Positions 1 to 10,247 are shown, counted from the stretch's first letter. The stretch: DNA of 32,453 nucleotides from Burkholderiales bacterium (GCA_028872015.1 JAGWLO010000045.1:1-32453), one strand, 5' to 3'. Notes: generated by a model from the sequence alone, not told the origin. A program made the numbers and translations.

Positions 1-65
1 GCATGAAGAGCGACCTCGACCGCCTGCTGCGGGCGTCGGCCTCGTGGGACGTCCCCAAGCGCTGA
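1..65 (+). CDS. C-terminal tail of an upstream gene (partial)
   Basis: An open frame enters from the left edge and stops at the TGA at 63-65. The last residues read [18 protein letters not shown]. Too little is visible to name the protein. Its place, 39 bp before the heme A synthase gene and on the same strand, fits the small membrane or assembly proteins that often sit between surf1 and ctaA in Burkholderiales; that is inference from gene order only. Confidence 0.5.
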   Translation, partial: MKSDLDRLLRASASWDVPKR

Positions 66-104
66 GCCGCCGGCCACGGACCCCACACCGTCACGCTGAC
101 AAGG

Positions 105-1289
105 ATGAACGCCACCCCGGCCCTGGTCGACTTCGCGCCCGCGCTGCGCATGGCGCTGCTGGTGGGCGCGCTCGCGCTGCTGCCGCTGGGCTGGCTGGCG
201 CTGCGCTGGCGCGGCGCCGACGGACGCCAGCGGCTGGCCGCCCTCACGGCGCTGGCGCTGTTCCTCACGTTCGATCTCGTGGTGTTCGGCGCCTTCACGC
301 GCCTGACCGATTCGGGCCTGGGCTGCCCCGACTGGCCCGGCTGCTACGCCCAGGCCAGCCCGCTGGGGGCGCGCGGCGACATCGCGCAGGCGCAGGCCAC
401 GGTGCCCGGTGGCCCGGTGAGCTGGCACAAGGCCTGGATCGAGATGATCCATCGCTACCTGGCCATGACGGTGGGTCTGCTGATCGTGGTGCTGACGCTG
501 GCCAGCTGGTGGCTGCGCTGGCGCGGCCGGTCGGCGCCAGGACGGCTGCGGCCGGGCGCGAGTCCGCCGACCTTGCCGTTGTCGCCGCTGTGGCCCACCG
601 CCACCGCGTTCTGGGTGGTGGTGCAGGGCCTGTTCGGCAAGTACACGGTCACGCTCAAGCTCTACCCGGCGGTGGTTACCGCGCACCTGATGGGCGGCCT
701 GGTGCTGCTGGCGCTGCTGGCGGTGCAGCACGCGGCGTTCGCGGCCCGGCCGCTGGTGCTGGCGCCGGTCTGGCGCCGCGGCGCGGTGGCGGTGCTGGCG
801 CTGCTGGCGGTGCAGGTGTTCCTGGGTGGCTGGGTCAGCACCAACTACGCGGTGCTGGCCTGCACCGGGTTCCCGAAGTGCAATGGCCACTGGTGGCCGC
901 CGACCGACTTCGGCCAGGCCTTCAGCCTGCTGCGCGCGCTGGGGCACACGGCCGACGGTGCGGGCTTCCCGTTCGATGCGCTGGTGACCATCCACATGAC
1001 ACACCGGCTGTTCGCCATCGCCGTGGCGCTGGCTGCGGGCACGCTGGCCTGGGGCCTGCTGCGCCAGCCCGACCCCGGCGTGCGCCGCCTGGGCCGCTGG
1101 CTGGCGCTGCTGATCGCGGCCCAGATCGGCACCGGCCTGTCGAACGTGGTGCTGGGCTGGCCGCTGCCCGCGGCCCTGGGACACACCGCGGGCGCTGCCG
1201 CGCTGGTGCTGGCGCTCACGCTGCTGCTGGCGCGCAGTGCCGCGCCGCGACGCCGGCCGATGCCGCGTGCGACCGCGGTGCCTGCCTAG
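105..1289 (+). CDS. ctaA: Heme A synthase (COX15/CtaA family)
   Basis: Integral membrane enzyme that oxidises the C8 methyl of heme O to a formyl group, giving heme A for aa3-type cytochrome c oxidase. The 394-residue protein has about eight hydrophobic helices. Family marks visible are the [20 protein letters not shown] segment (residues about 61-80) with its cysteine pair, a histidine in [10 protein letters not shown], another in VTAHLMGG, a second cysteine pair in [13 protein letters not shown], and late histidines in [10 protein letters not shown] and ALGHTAG, which are the expected heme ligands. Length is normal for the bacterial family. ATG at 105 has an AAGG directly in front; no better start lies upstream. 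The ctaB start follows the stop by 23 bp and SCO follows that, so the three form an oxidase maturation operon. Identification is firm; activity is by family. Confidence 0.95.
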   Translation: MNATPALVDFAPALRMALLVGALALLPLGWLALRWRGADGRQRLAALTALALFLTFDLVVFGAFTRLTDSGLGCPDWPGCYAQASPLGARGDIAQAQATVPGGPVSWHKAWIEMIHRYLAMTVGLLIVVLTLASWWLRWRGRSAPGRLRPGASPPTLPLSPLWPTATAFWVVVQGLFGKYTVTLKLYPAVVTAHLMGGLVLLALLAVQHAAFAARPLVLAPVWRRGAVAVLALLAVQVFLGGWVSTNYAVLACTGFPKCNGHWWPPTDFGQAFSLLRALGHTADGAGFPFDALVTIHMTHRLFAIAVALAAGTLAWGLLRQPDPGVRRLGRWLALLIAAQIGTGLSNVVLGWPLPAALGHTAGAAALVLALTLLLARSAAPRRRPMPRATAVPA

Positions 1290-1312
1290 AATCGGCGCCT
1301 GCCCGCGATCCC

Positions 1313-2230
1313 ATGTCCCAGACCCTAGCCGCCGCGCCGCCGGCCCCCACCCGCTGGGCCCAGTTCTATGCCCTGACGAAGCCGCGCGTGGTGCAGCTGA
1401 TCGTGTTCTGCGCCCTCATCGGCATGCTGCTGGCCCAGCCCGGACTGCCCGACTGGCGCCTCGCCGGCGCGGCCACGCTGGGCATCTGGCTGGTGGCCAG
1501 TGCGGCGGCCGTGTTCAACTGCCTGGTCGAGCAGCACATCGATCGCCGCATGGCGCGCACCGCCTGGCGCGCCACGGCCAAGGGCCAACTCGGCACGGGT
1601 CAGGCGCTGTCGTTCTCGGCCCTGCTGGGCGGCGCCGGCAGCGCCGTGCTCTACCTGTGGGTGAATCCGCTGACGATGTGGCTCACCTTCGCCACCTTCG
1701 TCGGCTACGCCGTGGTCTACACCGTGGTGCTCAAGCCGCTGACGCCGCAGAACATCGTCATCGGCGGCGCCTCGGGCGCCATGCCGCCGGTGCTGGGCTG
1801 GGCCGCGATGACGGGCCATGTCGGCCCCGAGGCGCTGATGCTGTGCCTGATCATCTTCCTCTGGACGCCGCCGCACTTCTGGGCCCTGGCGCTGTACCGC
1901 GCCGAGGACTACCGGCGCTCCGGCCTGCCCATGCTGCCCATCACCCACGGCCCCGAGTTCACGCGGCTGCAGGTGCTGCTCTACACCATCGTGCTCTTCG
2001 CGGCCACCCTGCTGCCCTTCGTGCACGGCATGAGCGGCTGGCTGTACCTGGCCGCGGCGCTGGTGCTGGGCATCCTCTTCATGGCCCATGCCTGGCGGCT
2101 GTGGCGCCGCTACAGCGATGCGCTGGCGCGCCAGACCTTCCGCTTCTCCATCTGGCACCTGTCGCTGCTGTTCGCGGCGCTGTTGCTCGACCACTACCTG
2201 ACGCCGTGGCTGCGCAACCTGTCCGCCTGA
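1313..2230 (+). CDS. ctaB: Protoheme IX farnesyltransferase (heme O synthase)
   Basis: UbiA-superfamily membrane prenyltransferase that attaches a farnesyl group to protoheme to give heme O, the substrate of the ctaA product. The 305-residue protein starts [12 protein letters not shown] and shows [11 protein letters not shown], then the first acidic motif in the form NxxxExxxD within [16 protein letters not shown], the second region around [12 protein letters not shown] with [13 protein letters not shown], and the conserved [27 protein letters not shown] loop, followed by hydrophobic helices to the C terminus. The usual first Asp of the motif is Glu here, which appears normal for betaproteobacteria. 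ATG at 1313 starts 23 bp after ctaA. A TAGAAT hexamer at 1287-1292 overlaps the ctaA stop and could be an extra promoter, but this is weak. The gene overlaps or abuts the SCO gene at its 3' end. Confidence 0.95.
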   Translation: MSQTLAAAPPAPTRWAQFYALTKPRVVQLIVFCALIGMLLAQPGLPDWRLAGAATLGIWLVASAAAVFNCLVEQHIDRRMARTAWRATAKGQLGTGQALSFSALLGGAGSAVLYLWVNPLTMWLTFATFVGYAVVYTVVLKPLTPQNIVIGGASGAMPPVLGWAAMTGHVGPEALMLCLIIFLWTPPHFWALALYRAEDYRRSGLPMLPITHGPEFTRLQVLLYTIVLFAATLLPFVHGMSGWLYLAAALVLGILFMAHAWRLWRRYSDALARQTFRFSIWHLSLLFAALLLDHYLTPWLRNLSA

Positions 2231-2826
2231 GCGTCCGCGCCGCGCTCGGGTCGGCGCTGGCCGCCCTGGTGCTGGTGCTGGCCGGCTGCGACCGCCAGCC
2301 CGCAGCACCCAAGTTCGACGGCATCGACATCACCGGGGCGGCCTATGCGCACCACCTCGACCTGCCCGACACCGCGGGCCGGCTGCGTCACCTGGCCGAT
2401 TTCAAGGGCAAGGTCGTCGTGGTGTTCTTCGGCTACACCCAATGCCCCGACGTCTGCCCGACGACGATGCTCGAGCTGGCGCAGGCCAAGCAGGCGCTGG
2501 GGGCCGATGGCGCGCGCGTGCAGGGCATCTTCGTGACCATCGATCCCGCGCGCGACACGCCGGCGGTGCTGCAGGCCTACGTCAGGAACTTTTCGCCCGA
2601 CTTCATCGCGCTGCGCGGCGACGACGCCCAGACCCAGGCGGCGGCGAAGGAGTTCAAGGTGTTCTACGCCAAGGTGCCCGGCGACACGCCCGGCAGCTAC
2701 ACCCTGGACCACACCGCCGGCAGTTACGTCTTCGACCCCGAGGGCCGGGTGCGGCTGTTCACGCGCTACGGCGCCGGGGTCGACAGCCTCGTGCACGACC
2801 TCAAGCTGCTGCTGGCCGGTCGCTAG
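2206..2826 (+). CDS. SCO1/SenC-family copper chaperone lipoprotein
   Basis: Thioredoxin-fold periplasmic protein that delivers copper to, or reduces the CuA site of, cytochrome oxidase subunit II. Visible marks are a lipoprotein signal ending in LVLAGC (lipobox Cys at 2287-2289), the copper-binding CxxxC in [13 protein letters not shown], the TIDPARDTP strand, and the copper-ligand His in [16 protein letters not shown]. Length is usual for the family. The start is uncertain because no ATG lies before the signal peptide: GTG at 2206 overlaps ctaB by 25 bp and gives an arginine-containing n-region, while CTG at 2227 forms a CTGA overlap with the ctaB stop. I list GTG as the conventional choice. 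The gene ends 47 bp before the converging rpoH gene, with no clear terminator between them. Confidence 0.9.
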   Translation: MAAQPVRLSVRAALGSALAALVLVLAGCDRQPAAPKFDGIDITGAAYAHHLDLPDTAGRLRHLADFKGKVVVVFFGYTQCPDVCPTTMLELAQAKQALGADGARVQGIFVTIDPARDTPAVLQAYVRNFSPDFIALRGDDAQTQAAAKEFKVFYAKVPGDTPGSYTLDHTAGSYVFDPEGRVRLFTRYGAGVDSLVHDLKLLLAGR

Positions 2827-2873
2827 GGTCGGCGCGAACGGACCTCAGGCGGCCGGTTCGAGGGGCGTGCCCG

Positions 2874-3794
<921 letters not shown>

Positions 3795-3834
3795 GGTGGA
3801 TTGGGAATCGCCAGGGAAACCCTGAGTTCCATGA

Positions 3835-3840
3835 ATATTA
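3835..3840 (-). promoter_or_regulatory. Candidate -10 element of the rpoH promoter
   Basis: On the minus strand this hexamer reads TAATAT, five of six matches to TATAAT, about 40 bp before the rpoH ATG. It abuts and partly overlaps the CIRCE operator, as expected for repression by HrcA. No good TTGACA-like -35 box lies at 16-18 bp, so the promoter call is tentative. Confidence 0.45.
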
Positions 3841-3864
3841 GCACTCGCCTGTTTCGAGTGCTGA
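3838..3864. promoter_or_regulatory. CIRCE operator (HrcA binding site) upstream of rpoH
   Basis: The plus strand reads TTAGCACTC, a nine-base spacer, then GAGTGCTGA. The established CIRCE consensus is TTAGCACTC-N9-GAGTGCTAA, so 17 of 18 arm positions match and the spacer is exactly nine. The element sits 44-70 bp upstream of the rpoH start and overlaps its candidate -10 box. The only other gene near is nadC, whose 3' end faces the site, so rpoH is the target. HrcA binding itself is inferred from the match. Confidence 0.9.
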
Positions 3865-3921
3865 CGAATTGAATGCTAGCGTCAGGGCGCGGACAAAGGA
3901 GCGTGCGCTCACATTGAACTA

Positions 3922-4791
3922 TCAACCCACGATCCGCAGCGAGAGATCGATCGCTCGCACATCCTTCGTCAGCTTGCCCACCGAGATGCGGTCGACGCCG
4001 GTGGCGGCGATCGCCCGGATGGTTTCGAGGTCCACGCCGCCCGAGACCTCCAGCAAGGCCCGGCCGGCGTTGAGTCGGCAGGCCTGATGCATGTCGGTCA
4101 GCGTGAAGTCGTCCAGCAGCACACTGCGCGCGCCGGCCGCCAGCGCCTGGGCCAGCTCGTCCAGCGTCTCCACTTCGATCTGCACGCTCACGCCGGAGCC
4201 CAGCGCCGCGGCCGCGGCGAGCGCGGCCGCGATGCCGCCGGCGGCCGCGATGTGGTTCTCCTTGATCAGGATGCCGTCCCACAGCGCCAGGCGCTGGTTC
4301 TGACCGCCGCCGATGCGCACCGCGTACTTCTGCGCCTGGCGCAGTCCGGGCAGGGTCTTGCGGGTGTCGAGCACGGCGCAGCCGCGCGGGTTGGGGCTGA
4401 GCCCGGCGATCGCGTCCACGTACTGCCGCGTCACCGTCGCCACCGAGGACAGCATCTGCAGGAAGTTGAGCGCCGGGCGCTCGGCGCTGAGCAGCGCGCG
4501 CGCCTCGGCCTCGATGCCGCAGACCTCGGTGCCGGCCGCCACGGCGGCCCCCTCGTGCGCTCGCCACTCGATGCCTGCCTGCGGGTCCAGCGCCCGCAGG
4601 CAGGCATCGAACCAGGGCCGGCCGCAGAGCACGGCGGCTTCCTTGGCCACCACCAGGCCGCGCACGCGGTGGCCGGCCGGGGCCAGCAGCGCGGTCCAGT
4701 CGCCGCGGCCGATGTCTTCGTGCAGGGCATCGCGCACGTTGCGCGCCAGCGCCTGATCCAGGCTCTCGTTGGTGGCAGGGAGCTCGAGCAT
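3922..4791 (-). CDS. nadC: Nicotinate-nucleotide pyrophosphorylase (carboxylating)
   Basis: Quinolinate phosphoribosyltransferase: joins quinolinate and PRPP to give nicotinate mononucleotide and CO2 in de novo NAD synthesis, in the cytoplasm. The 289-residue protein starts MLELPATNES at ATG 4791. It shows the N-terminal EDIGRGDWT, the LNFLQMLSSVAT helix, the strongly conserved LDTRKTLPGLRQAQKYAVRIGGGQN region with DGILIKENHI, the QIEVETLDELAQAL strand, and the late LEVSGGVDLETI and GVDRISVGKLTKDV barrel segments. Length is normal. Earlier in-frame starts exist but read into unrelated arginine/proline-rich sequence. No nadA or nadB lies in the window. The downstream neighbour on the same strand is rpoH, which has its own promoter region. 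Confidence 0.96.
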   Translation of the reverse strand: MLELPATNESLDQALARNVRDALHEDIGRGDWTALLAPAGHRVRGLVVAKEAAVLCGRPWFDACLRALDPQAGIEWRAHEGAAVAAGTEVCGIEAEARALLSAERPALNFLQMLSSVATVTRQYVDAIAGLSPNPRGCAVLDTRKTLPGLRQAQKYAVRIGGGQNQRLALWDGILIKENHIAAAGGIAAALAAAAALGSGVSVQIEVETLDELAQALAAGARSVLLDDFTLTDMHQACRLNAGRALLEVSGGVDLETIRAIAATGVDRISVGKLTKDVRAIDLSLRIVG

Positions 4792-4849
4792 GGTGTTTGA
4801 CGCGGTGCGTGGCGGTCGTGGGCAGGGGTGCTGACGATACCCGCGGCCC

Positions 4850-7800
4850 CTACAGCCCCCAGCGGGTGTCGATCTCTTCGAGGATCCCGTCCACGGTGCG
4901 CAGGAAGGCCGCCACGTCCAGCGGCTTGGTGGCGTAGTGCAGGGCACCGGCCACCAGCGCCTGCCGCATGTGGCCGGGCGTGGCGTCGGCCGAGACGATC
5001 ACCACCGGGATCGCGGCCAGCGCGTCGTCCTGCTTCAGGTGCCGCAGCAGCTCGATGCCGCTGATGTCCGGCAGTTGCATGTCCAGCAGCACCAGGTCGG
5101 GCCGGGTCTCGCGGATCGCGGCCAGGCCGTCCAGCCCCAGCATCGAGGTGCCCAGCTCGATCTGCGGCCGCTGCGCGAAGATCCCGCGCATCACCTCGAT
5201 GTTGGTCTCGTTGTCCTCGACGTAATGGACCCGCCGCTGCTGGTACGGCGCGGGCGAGGTGTCGGTGTAGCGCGCCAGCGGCGCGGCGGCGGCCCCTGCC
5301 GGCGGCAGGCGCAGCGTGAACACCGAGCCCCGCCCGGCCACGCTGGCTGCCTCGAGCGTGCCGCCCATCAGCTCGGCCAGGCGGCGGCTGATCACCAGCC
5401 CGATGCCGGTGCCCTCCACGCCGCTGGCCTCGCGGCCGAGCCGGTTGTAGGGCTGGAACAGCGAGTCGAGCTGGCTCTCGGTCATGCCCAGGCCGCTGTC
5501 GGCCACGGCGATGGCGATGTGCTCGGCCGCGCCGCCGGGCACGGCAGCGACGCGGCGCGCGCTCAGGCTCACCGAGCCGCCTTCGCGGTTGTACTTGATG
5601 GCGTTGCTGAGCAGGTTGGTCAGCACCTGCTTGAGGCGGGTCGCGTCGGCCACCACCGCCAGGGCGCCGTGCTCCAGGTCGTCTTCCAGCACCACGCCCC
5701 GCTGCTGCGCGCTGCTGGACAGCATCGCCCGGCAGGCCGCGGCCAGCGGCCCCAGCGCCACGGGCTCCAGGCTCAGCAGCACCGCACCCGACTCGATGCG
5801 CGCCAGGTCCAGCGTCTCGTTGATCATCTCCAGCAGATGCCAGCCGGCGCGCTGGATCTGCTGCACCCATTCGCGCTGATGCGCCACCAGGCCGGGCTCG
5901 CGGTCCAGCCCCAGCAGCTGCGCGAAGCCGATCATCGCGTTCAGCGGCGTGCGCAGCTCGTGGCTCATGCGCGAGACGAAATCGCTCTTGGCGCGGCTGG
6001 CGGCCTCGGCCCGCTGCAACGCGCGCTCGGACTCCTGCAGCCGCAGGTGCTCGGTGATGTCCTCCAGCACGCTGACCAGGCGCACCACGCGGCCGCGCGC
6101 GTCGCGCAGGGCGCTGGCGCTGACGCGCACGACCAGCTCCGGCCCGCCGTGCCCGCCGCTGCCGTGCGGCCGGCGCAGGCGCAGGCAGTCGATCGAGGCC
6201 TCGGGGGCGCCTTCCAGCAGAGCGCGGCGCAGGGCCAGCGCGCGCGGCGCCTCGTCGGCGGGCACGAGGTCGGCCACGCTGGCGCCGCGCAGCTGGGCGG
6301 CGCTGCGGCCGATCATCTCGCACAGCCGCGGGTTGGTCTCGATCACGCGCCCCTGGGGGTCGAGGAACATGACGCCGATCGGCACGTGGTCGAGGATGCT
6401 GCGCAGCCGCGCCTCGCTCTCGCCCAGCGCGTCCTGGGCCTGCGCGCGCTCGGCCATCTGGCGCCGCAGCTCGGCGGTGCCGCCGTGCACCGCGAGCCGG
6501 GTGCGGCGCGTGCTGCCGGTCACGATCAGCAGCAGCGTGGCCAGCAGCGACGCGGCGCCCAGCCCCGCGACGCGGCGCAGCCAGGTGGCCTCGCGGTAGC
6601 GCACCAGGGCCGGCGAATGCACCGTCTGCACCTGCAGCAGCAGCGGGCGGTCGGCCAGGCGCAGCGCGCGCAGGGCGTCCAGCCCCGCGGCACCCCCGGC
6701 GGCGCCGCCGGCACCGGCCGGCGGCGGGTGATCGCAGCCGGGCGGCCCCGCCAGGCGATGCCGTGCCGCCTGGGGCGCCGGGTCCACCAGGCACCAGCGC
6801 AGATCGTCGCGGCCGGGTGGCGCCAGGCCGGCCAGCAGCTGGTCCAGCCGCAGCGTCACGAAGACCGCACCGCTGAACCGCGCACGCCGCGCCGCCCGGT
6901 TCGCGGGCTGACCTGGGCCCTGGTACAGCGCCTGATACACCACGACGCCGGTCTCGTCGCCGCCGGACTGCGTGAGGCGGAAGCCGGCCGTGGCCGTGGG
7001 CTGCCCGCTGTCGCGGCTGGCCAGCAGCGCCGTCCGCACGGCAGGCAGCGACAGGTCATTGACCCCGAGGGCGCCCGCGTTGCCCGCGGTCGGCTCGATG
7101 TAGCGCACCGCAACCACCTCGCCGTCGGCCGCGCGCGCCGCGCCGCCGTCGCGGTCGAAGACGTGAAAGCCGGCATCGCCCTGCGCCTGGGCCTGGGCCG
7201 TGAAGGCGGGCAGATCGGCCAGCGGCACGCGCTGGCTGTAACCCATGGCCTGGATCTGCATCGGCTGCGAGAGCCACCAGTGCGCGGCCTGCTGCAGCGT
7301 GGCGGCATCCATGCCGCCATGCGCCACCGCGGCAGCCCGCAGCGCTTCCAGCGCGTTCAGCGGCAGGGCCAGACGTGCGCCCGCCACCAGCCCCAGCTGG
7401 TCGGCGTCGCGCTCGAAGTCGGCCCGCAGCCGTTGCATGTCCAGCCGGCCGAGCATCGTCGTTGCCAGACCCAGCAGCACGAGGGCCGCCAGCAGCGGCA
7501 GCCCCAGGTTGCGCCGGCGGTCCTGCCAGTCGGCGCGCGGGCGTCCGGCCAGGGCCAGCGTCAGCGGCGTGCCCACCATCGTGCCCAGGGCGCCGCCGAT
7601 GCTCCAGCTGATCCAGGCGGCCCACGCGGCGTGGGCCGCCAGCGCACCGGCCGCCAGCAGCACCAGCACCGCCCCGGCGGCGCCCGCCGTGCCGGAGAGC
7701 ACCGCGCCGAAGCCGGCGAAGCGCAGCACCTCGGCCGGAGCGTTCAGTGCCAGCGGCTGCGCCACCCAGCCCCGCACGAGCCAGACGCCCAGCCCGGCCT

Positions 7801-8170
7801 GCAGCGCCGCCACGGCGCCCAGCAGCAGCGGCACGCCCAGGGCGGGGTACCCGCCCTGCCAGGCCAGGCCGGCGTGCACCAGCGCCGTGCCCAGCGCCAC
7901 GCCGGGCACCGCCGGCCAGCCCGCGATCAGCGTGGCGGCCAGCGCCACGCCCGACAGCAGGTAGGGCAGGGCCTGGTACGGCAGCGGGTTCAGCAGCGCA
8001 TGGGCGAGCCCACCCGCCACCAGGTAGATCACCAGCGTGATCAGACCCGGGCGCACCGCCGGCCAGGCACTGCGCGCCGGCGCTGCCGGGTGCGTGCCGG
8101 GTCGGCTGGCGGGGGCGGGCGCGGTGGGCATCGCGGCAGCGGACGGGCCGGGTGCGCGGGGGTCGGGCAT
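4850..8170 (-). CDS. Hybrid sensor histidine kinase: MASE1-CHASE-PAS-HisKA-HATPase-REC
   Basis: Membrane sensor kinase of about 1106 residues. After a proline/alanine-rich cytoplasmic start come the multi-helix MASE1-like membrane domain (about 40-210) and a further helix (about 223-240). A periplasmic CHASE domain (about 255-500) follows, with its typical RYIEP...N...LGVNDLSLPAVRTAL pattern, then a helix near 545-565. The cytoplasmic part has a PAS domain (about 585-710), a HisKA helix with phospho-acceptor His737 in SHELRTPLN, an HATPase domain with N box NLLSNAIKYN, VADSGLGM and GTGIGLVISRRL, and a C-terminal receiver with phospho-acceptor Asp1030 in LVLLDMQLPDISG. The start is ATG 8170; ATG 8131 is also possible. 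It begins 20 bp after the ychF stop, so it is probably co-transcribed. No partner regulator or output gene is adjacent. The ligand is unknown. Confidence 0.9.
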   Translation of the reverse strand: MPDPRAPGPSAAAMPTAPAPASRPGTHPAAPARSAWPAVRPGLITLVIYLVAGGLAHALLNPLPYQALPYLLSGVALAATLIAGWPAVPGVALGTALVHAGLAWQGGYPALGVPLLLGAVAALQAGLGVWLVRGWVAQPLALNAPAEVLRFAGFGAVLSGTAGAAGAVLVLLAAGALAAHAAWAAWISWSIGGALGTMVGTPLTLALAGRPRADWQDRRRNLGLPLLAALVLLGLATTMLGRLDMQRLRADFERDADQLGLVAGARLALPLNALEALRAAAVAHGGMDAATLQQAAHWWLSQPMQIQAMGYSQRVPLADLPAFTAQAQAQGDAGFHVFDRDGGAARAADGEVVAVRYIEPTAGNAGALGVNDLSLPAVRTALLASRDSGQPTATAGFRLTQSGGDETGVVVYQALYQGPGQPANRAARRARFSGAVFVTLRLDQLLAGLAPPGRDDLRWCLVDPAPQAARHRLAGPPGCDHPPPAGAGGAAGGAAGLDALRALRLADRPLLLQVQTVHSPALVRYREATWLRRVAGLGAASLLATLLLIVTGSTRRTRLAVHGGTAELRRQMAERAQAQDALGESEARLRSILDHVPIGVMFLDPQGRVIETNPRLCEMIGRSAAQLRGASVADLVPADEAPRALALRRALLEGAPEASIDCLRLRRPHGSGGHGGPELVVRVSASALRDARGRVVRLVSVLEDITEHLRLQESERALQRAEAASRAKSDFVSRMSHELRTPLNAMIGFAQLLGLDREPGLVAHQREWVQQIQRAGWHLLEMINETLDLARIESGAVLLSLEPVALGPLAAACRAMLSSSAQQRGVVLEDDLEHGALAVVADATRLKQVLTNLLSNAIKYNREGGSVSLSARRVAAVPGGAAEHIAIAVADSGLGMTESQLDSLFQPYNRLGREASGVEGTGIGLVISRRLAELMGGTLEAASVAGRGSVFTLRLPPAGAAAAPLARYTDTSPAPYQQRRVHYVEDNETNIEVMRGIFAQRPQIELGTSMLGLDGLAAIRETRPDLVLLDMQLPDISGIELLRHLKQDDALAAIPVVIVSADATPGHMRQALVAGALHYATKPLDVAAFLRTVDGILEEIDTRWGL

Positions 8171-8190
8171 CAGCCTGGGGCGCCGCCCGG

Positions 8191-9285
8191 TCAGACGTTG
8201 AAGAGGAAGTTCATCACGTCGCCATCGCGCACCACGTACTCCTTGCCTTCGGCGCGCATCCGGCCGGCGTCCTTGGCGCCTTGCTCGCCCTTCAGGGCGA
8301 TGAAGTCCTCGTAGGCGATGGTCTGGGCGCGGATGAAGCCGCGCTCGAAGTCGGTGTGGATCACGCCCGCGGCCTGCGGCGCGGTGTCGCCGATGTGGAT
8401 GGTCCAGGCCCGCACCTCCTTCACGCCGGCGGTGAAGTAGGTCTGCAGCCCCAGCAGCTTGAAGGCGGCGCGGATGAGGCGGTTCAGCCCCGGCTCGTCC
8501 TGCCCCATCTCGGCCAGGAACAGCGCCTTGTCCTCGTCGGGCATGTCGGCCAGCTCGGCCTCGGTCTTGGCGCAGATCGCGACCACGGGCGCGTTCTGCC
8601 TCGCCGCGAACTCGCGCAGGCGGTCCAGGTACGGGTTGTGCTCGAAGCCGTCTTCGGCCACGTTGCCGACGAACATCGCCGGCTTGGCCGTGATCAGGCA
8701 CAGCGGCTTGACGATGATTTGCTCTTCCTTGCTGAACGCGATGCCGCGCACCGGCTGCGCCTGGTCGAGCGCGGCCTGGCACTTCTCGAGCACCTTGACC
8801 AGCGCGGCGGCCTCCTTGTCGTTGCCCGAGCGCGCGGCCTTCACGTAGCGGTGCAGGCTCTTCTCGACCGTGGCCAGGTCGGCCAGGCAGAGCTCGGTCT
8901 GGATGACCTCGATGTCGGCGATCGGGTCGACCTTGCCGGCGACGTGGATCACGTTCTCGTCGTCGAAGCAGCGCACGACGTTGACGATCGCGTCGGTCTC
9001 GCGGATGTGGCTGAGGAACTGGTTGCCCAGGCCCTCGCCCTGGCTGGCCCCGGCGACCAGGCCGGCGATGTCGACGAACTCGACGATCGCCGGCACCACG
9101 CGCTCAGGCTTCACGATGGCGGCCAGCGCCGCCAGCCGCGGGTCGGGCAGCTCGACCACGCCGACGTTGGGCTCGATGGTGCAGAAGGGGTAGTTCTCGG
9201 CCGCGATGCCGGCCTGGGTCAGGGCATTGAAGAGCGTGGACTTGCCGACATTGGGCAGGCCGACGATGCCGCATTGGAGACTCAT
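8191..9285 (-). CDS. ychF: Redox/translation-linked P-loop ATPase YchF (OLA1 family)
   Basis: Universal Obg-family P-loop protein that binds ATP rather than GTP and associates with ribosomes; in bacteria it is linked to stress responses. The 364-residue protein starts [17 protein letters not shown] at ATG 9285, so the G1 loop is at residues 8-16. It continues with [13 protein letters not shown], the switch [25 protein letters not shown], the [15 protein letters not shown] strand, the altered G4 segment (around [12 protein letters not shown]) and the C-terminal TGS-like domain ending [11 protein letters not shown], which is the family's standard ending. An upstream ATG at 9318 would add eleven unrelated residues and is not favoured. 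The hybrid kinase follows after 20 bp; the pirin gene is divergent. Confidence 0.97.
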   Translation of the reverse strand: MSLQCGIVGLPNVGKSTLFNALTQAGIAAENYPFCTIEPNVGVVELPDPRLAALAAIVKPERVVPAIVEFVDIAGLVAGASQGEGLGNQFLSHIRETDAIVNVVRCFDDENVIHVAGKVDPIADIEVIQTELCLADLATVEKSLHRYVKAARSGNDKEAAALVKVLEKCQAALDQAQPVRGIAFSKEEQIIVKPLCLITAKPAMFVGNVAEDGFEHNPYLDRLREFAARQNAPVVAICAKTEAELADMPDEDKALFLAEMGQDEPGLNRLIRAAFKLLGLQTYFTAGVKEVRAWTIHIGDTAPQAAGVIHTDFERGFIRAQTIAYEDFIALKGEQGAKDAGRMRAEGKEYVVRDGDVMNFLFNV

Positions 9286-9326
9286 GGAAGGCTTTCGATT
9301 CGCAGGCGCGCAACGCACGATTTTCC

Positions 9327-9332
9327 TACACT
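9327..9332 (+). promoter_or_regulatory. Candidate -10 element upstream of the pirin gene
   Basis: TACACT lies 39 bp before the pirin ATG, inside the 86-bp divergent gap with ychF. No convincing -35 box is seen at the right distance. An AGGAG ribosome binding site at 9360-9364 follows, seven bases before the ATG. Confidence 0.35.
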
Positions 9333-9371
9333 CGATGCGGACCCCCCGTCGAACCCGCCAGGAGCCAGCCC

Positions 9372-10247
9372 ATGAACCCGCAGCGCATCGAGATCGCGCC
9401 CCACGTCCGGGACCTGGGCGGCGGCTTCACCGTGCGCCGGCTGCTGCCGTCGGCGGCGCGCCAGGCGGTGGGCCCGTTCCTCTTCTGCGACCACTTCGGG
9501 CCCCTGACCGCGCGGGCCGACGACGACCACGACGTGCGCCCGCATCCGCACATCGGCCTGGCCACGGTGACCTACCTGTTCGAGGGCGCGATGGTGCACC
9601 GCGACTCCACCGGCGTGGTGCAGCGCATCGAGCCCGGCGCCATCAACTGGATGACGGCCGGCCGCGGCATCGTGCACTCCGAACGCACGCCCGACGACCT
9701 GCGCGGCCAGGTGCGGCTCAGCCACGGCCTGCAGCTGTGGGCGGCGCTGCCGGCCGAGGACGAAGAGCTGCCGCCCGCCTTCGCGCACACGCCGGCCGCT
9801 GCGATACCCCTGCTCGAAGTGGGCGGCGCGCGCCTGCGCGTGCTCGTCGGCAGCGCGTTCGGCGTCACCTCGCCGGTGGCGGTGCGCTCGCCCACGCTGT
9901 ACCTGGACATCGCGCTGTCGGTGGGCGACGCACTGCCGCTGCCGCCGGCCGAAGAGCGCGCGGTCTACGTGGTGGAGGGCGACGCGCAGCTCGACGGCGA
10001 AGACATCCCGCCCGGCCGCATGCTGGTGCTCGAGCCGGGCGAGGAGCCGATGCTCTCGGCCGACGCCGATGCGCGCGTGGTGCTGATCGGCGGCGCGCCG
10101 CTGGGGCCGCGCCACCTCTGGTGGAACTTCGTCTCGTCGCGCCGGGACCGCATCGCGCAGGCCGCCGACGACTGGGCGGCGCAGCGCTTCGAGCGCGTGC
10201 CGGGCGAGAGCGAGTTCATCCCGTTGCCCGAGCGGCGGCCGGCCTGA
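9372..10247 (+). CDS. Pirin family protein
   Basis: Bicupin protein of the pirin family; members bind a metal in the N-terminal cupin and include quercetin dioxygenases and transcription co-regulators, so the exact role here is open. The 291-residue protein shows the metal ligands in order: His58 and His60 in [15 protein letters not shown], His102 and Glu104 in [11 protein letters not shown]. The pattern fits human pirin and E. coli YhhW. The second cupin (around [30 protein letters not shown]) is followed by the typical [22 protein letters not shown] ending. ATG 9372 has AGGAG seven bases upstream. It is a single gene, divergent from ychF and convergent with the MOSC gene 38 bp away. Confidence 0.93.
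   Translation: MNPQRIEIAPHVRDLGGGFTVRRLLPSAARQAVGPFLFCDHFGPLTARADDDHDVRPHPHIGLATVTYLFEGAMVHRDSTGVVQRIEPGAINWMTAGRGIVHSERTPDDLRGQVRLSHGLQLWAALPAEDEELPPAFAHTPAAAIPLLEVGGARLRVLVGSAFGVTSPVAVRSPTLYLDIALSVGDALPLPPAEERAVYVVEGDAQLDGEDIPPGRMLVLEPGEEPMLSADADARVVLIGGAPLGPRHLWWNFVSSRRDRIAQAADDWAAQRFERVPGESEFIPLPERRPA

Noticed and set aside
1287..1292. TAGAAT as a ctaB promoter
   Set aside because: It overlaps the ctaA stop codon, no -35 box is visible, and the genes are close enough to share a transcript.
3899..3910. GAGCG-TG-CGCTC hairpin downstream of nadC as a terminator
   Set aside because: The stem is only five base pairs and is followed by CTTTGT rather than a T run on the minus strand; too weak to call.
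4937..8314. A very long open frame (over 1100 codons) on the plus strand opposite the hybrid kinase
   Set aside because: Its translation is low-complexity Arg/Ala/Gln/His-rich sequence, the usual mirror of a high-GC gene; the minus strand has a full set of kinase motifs.
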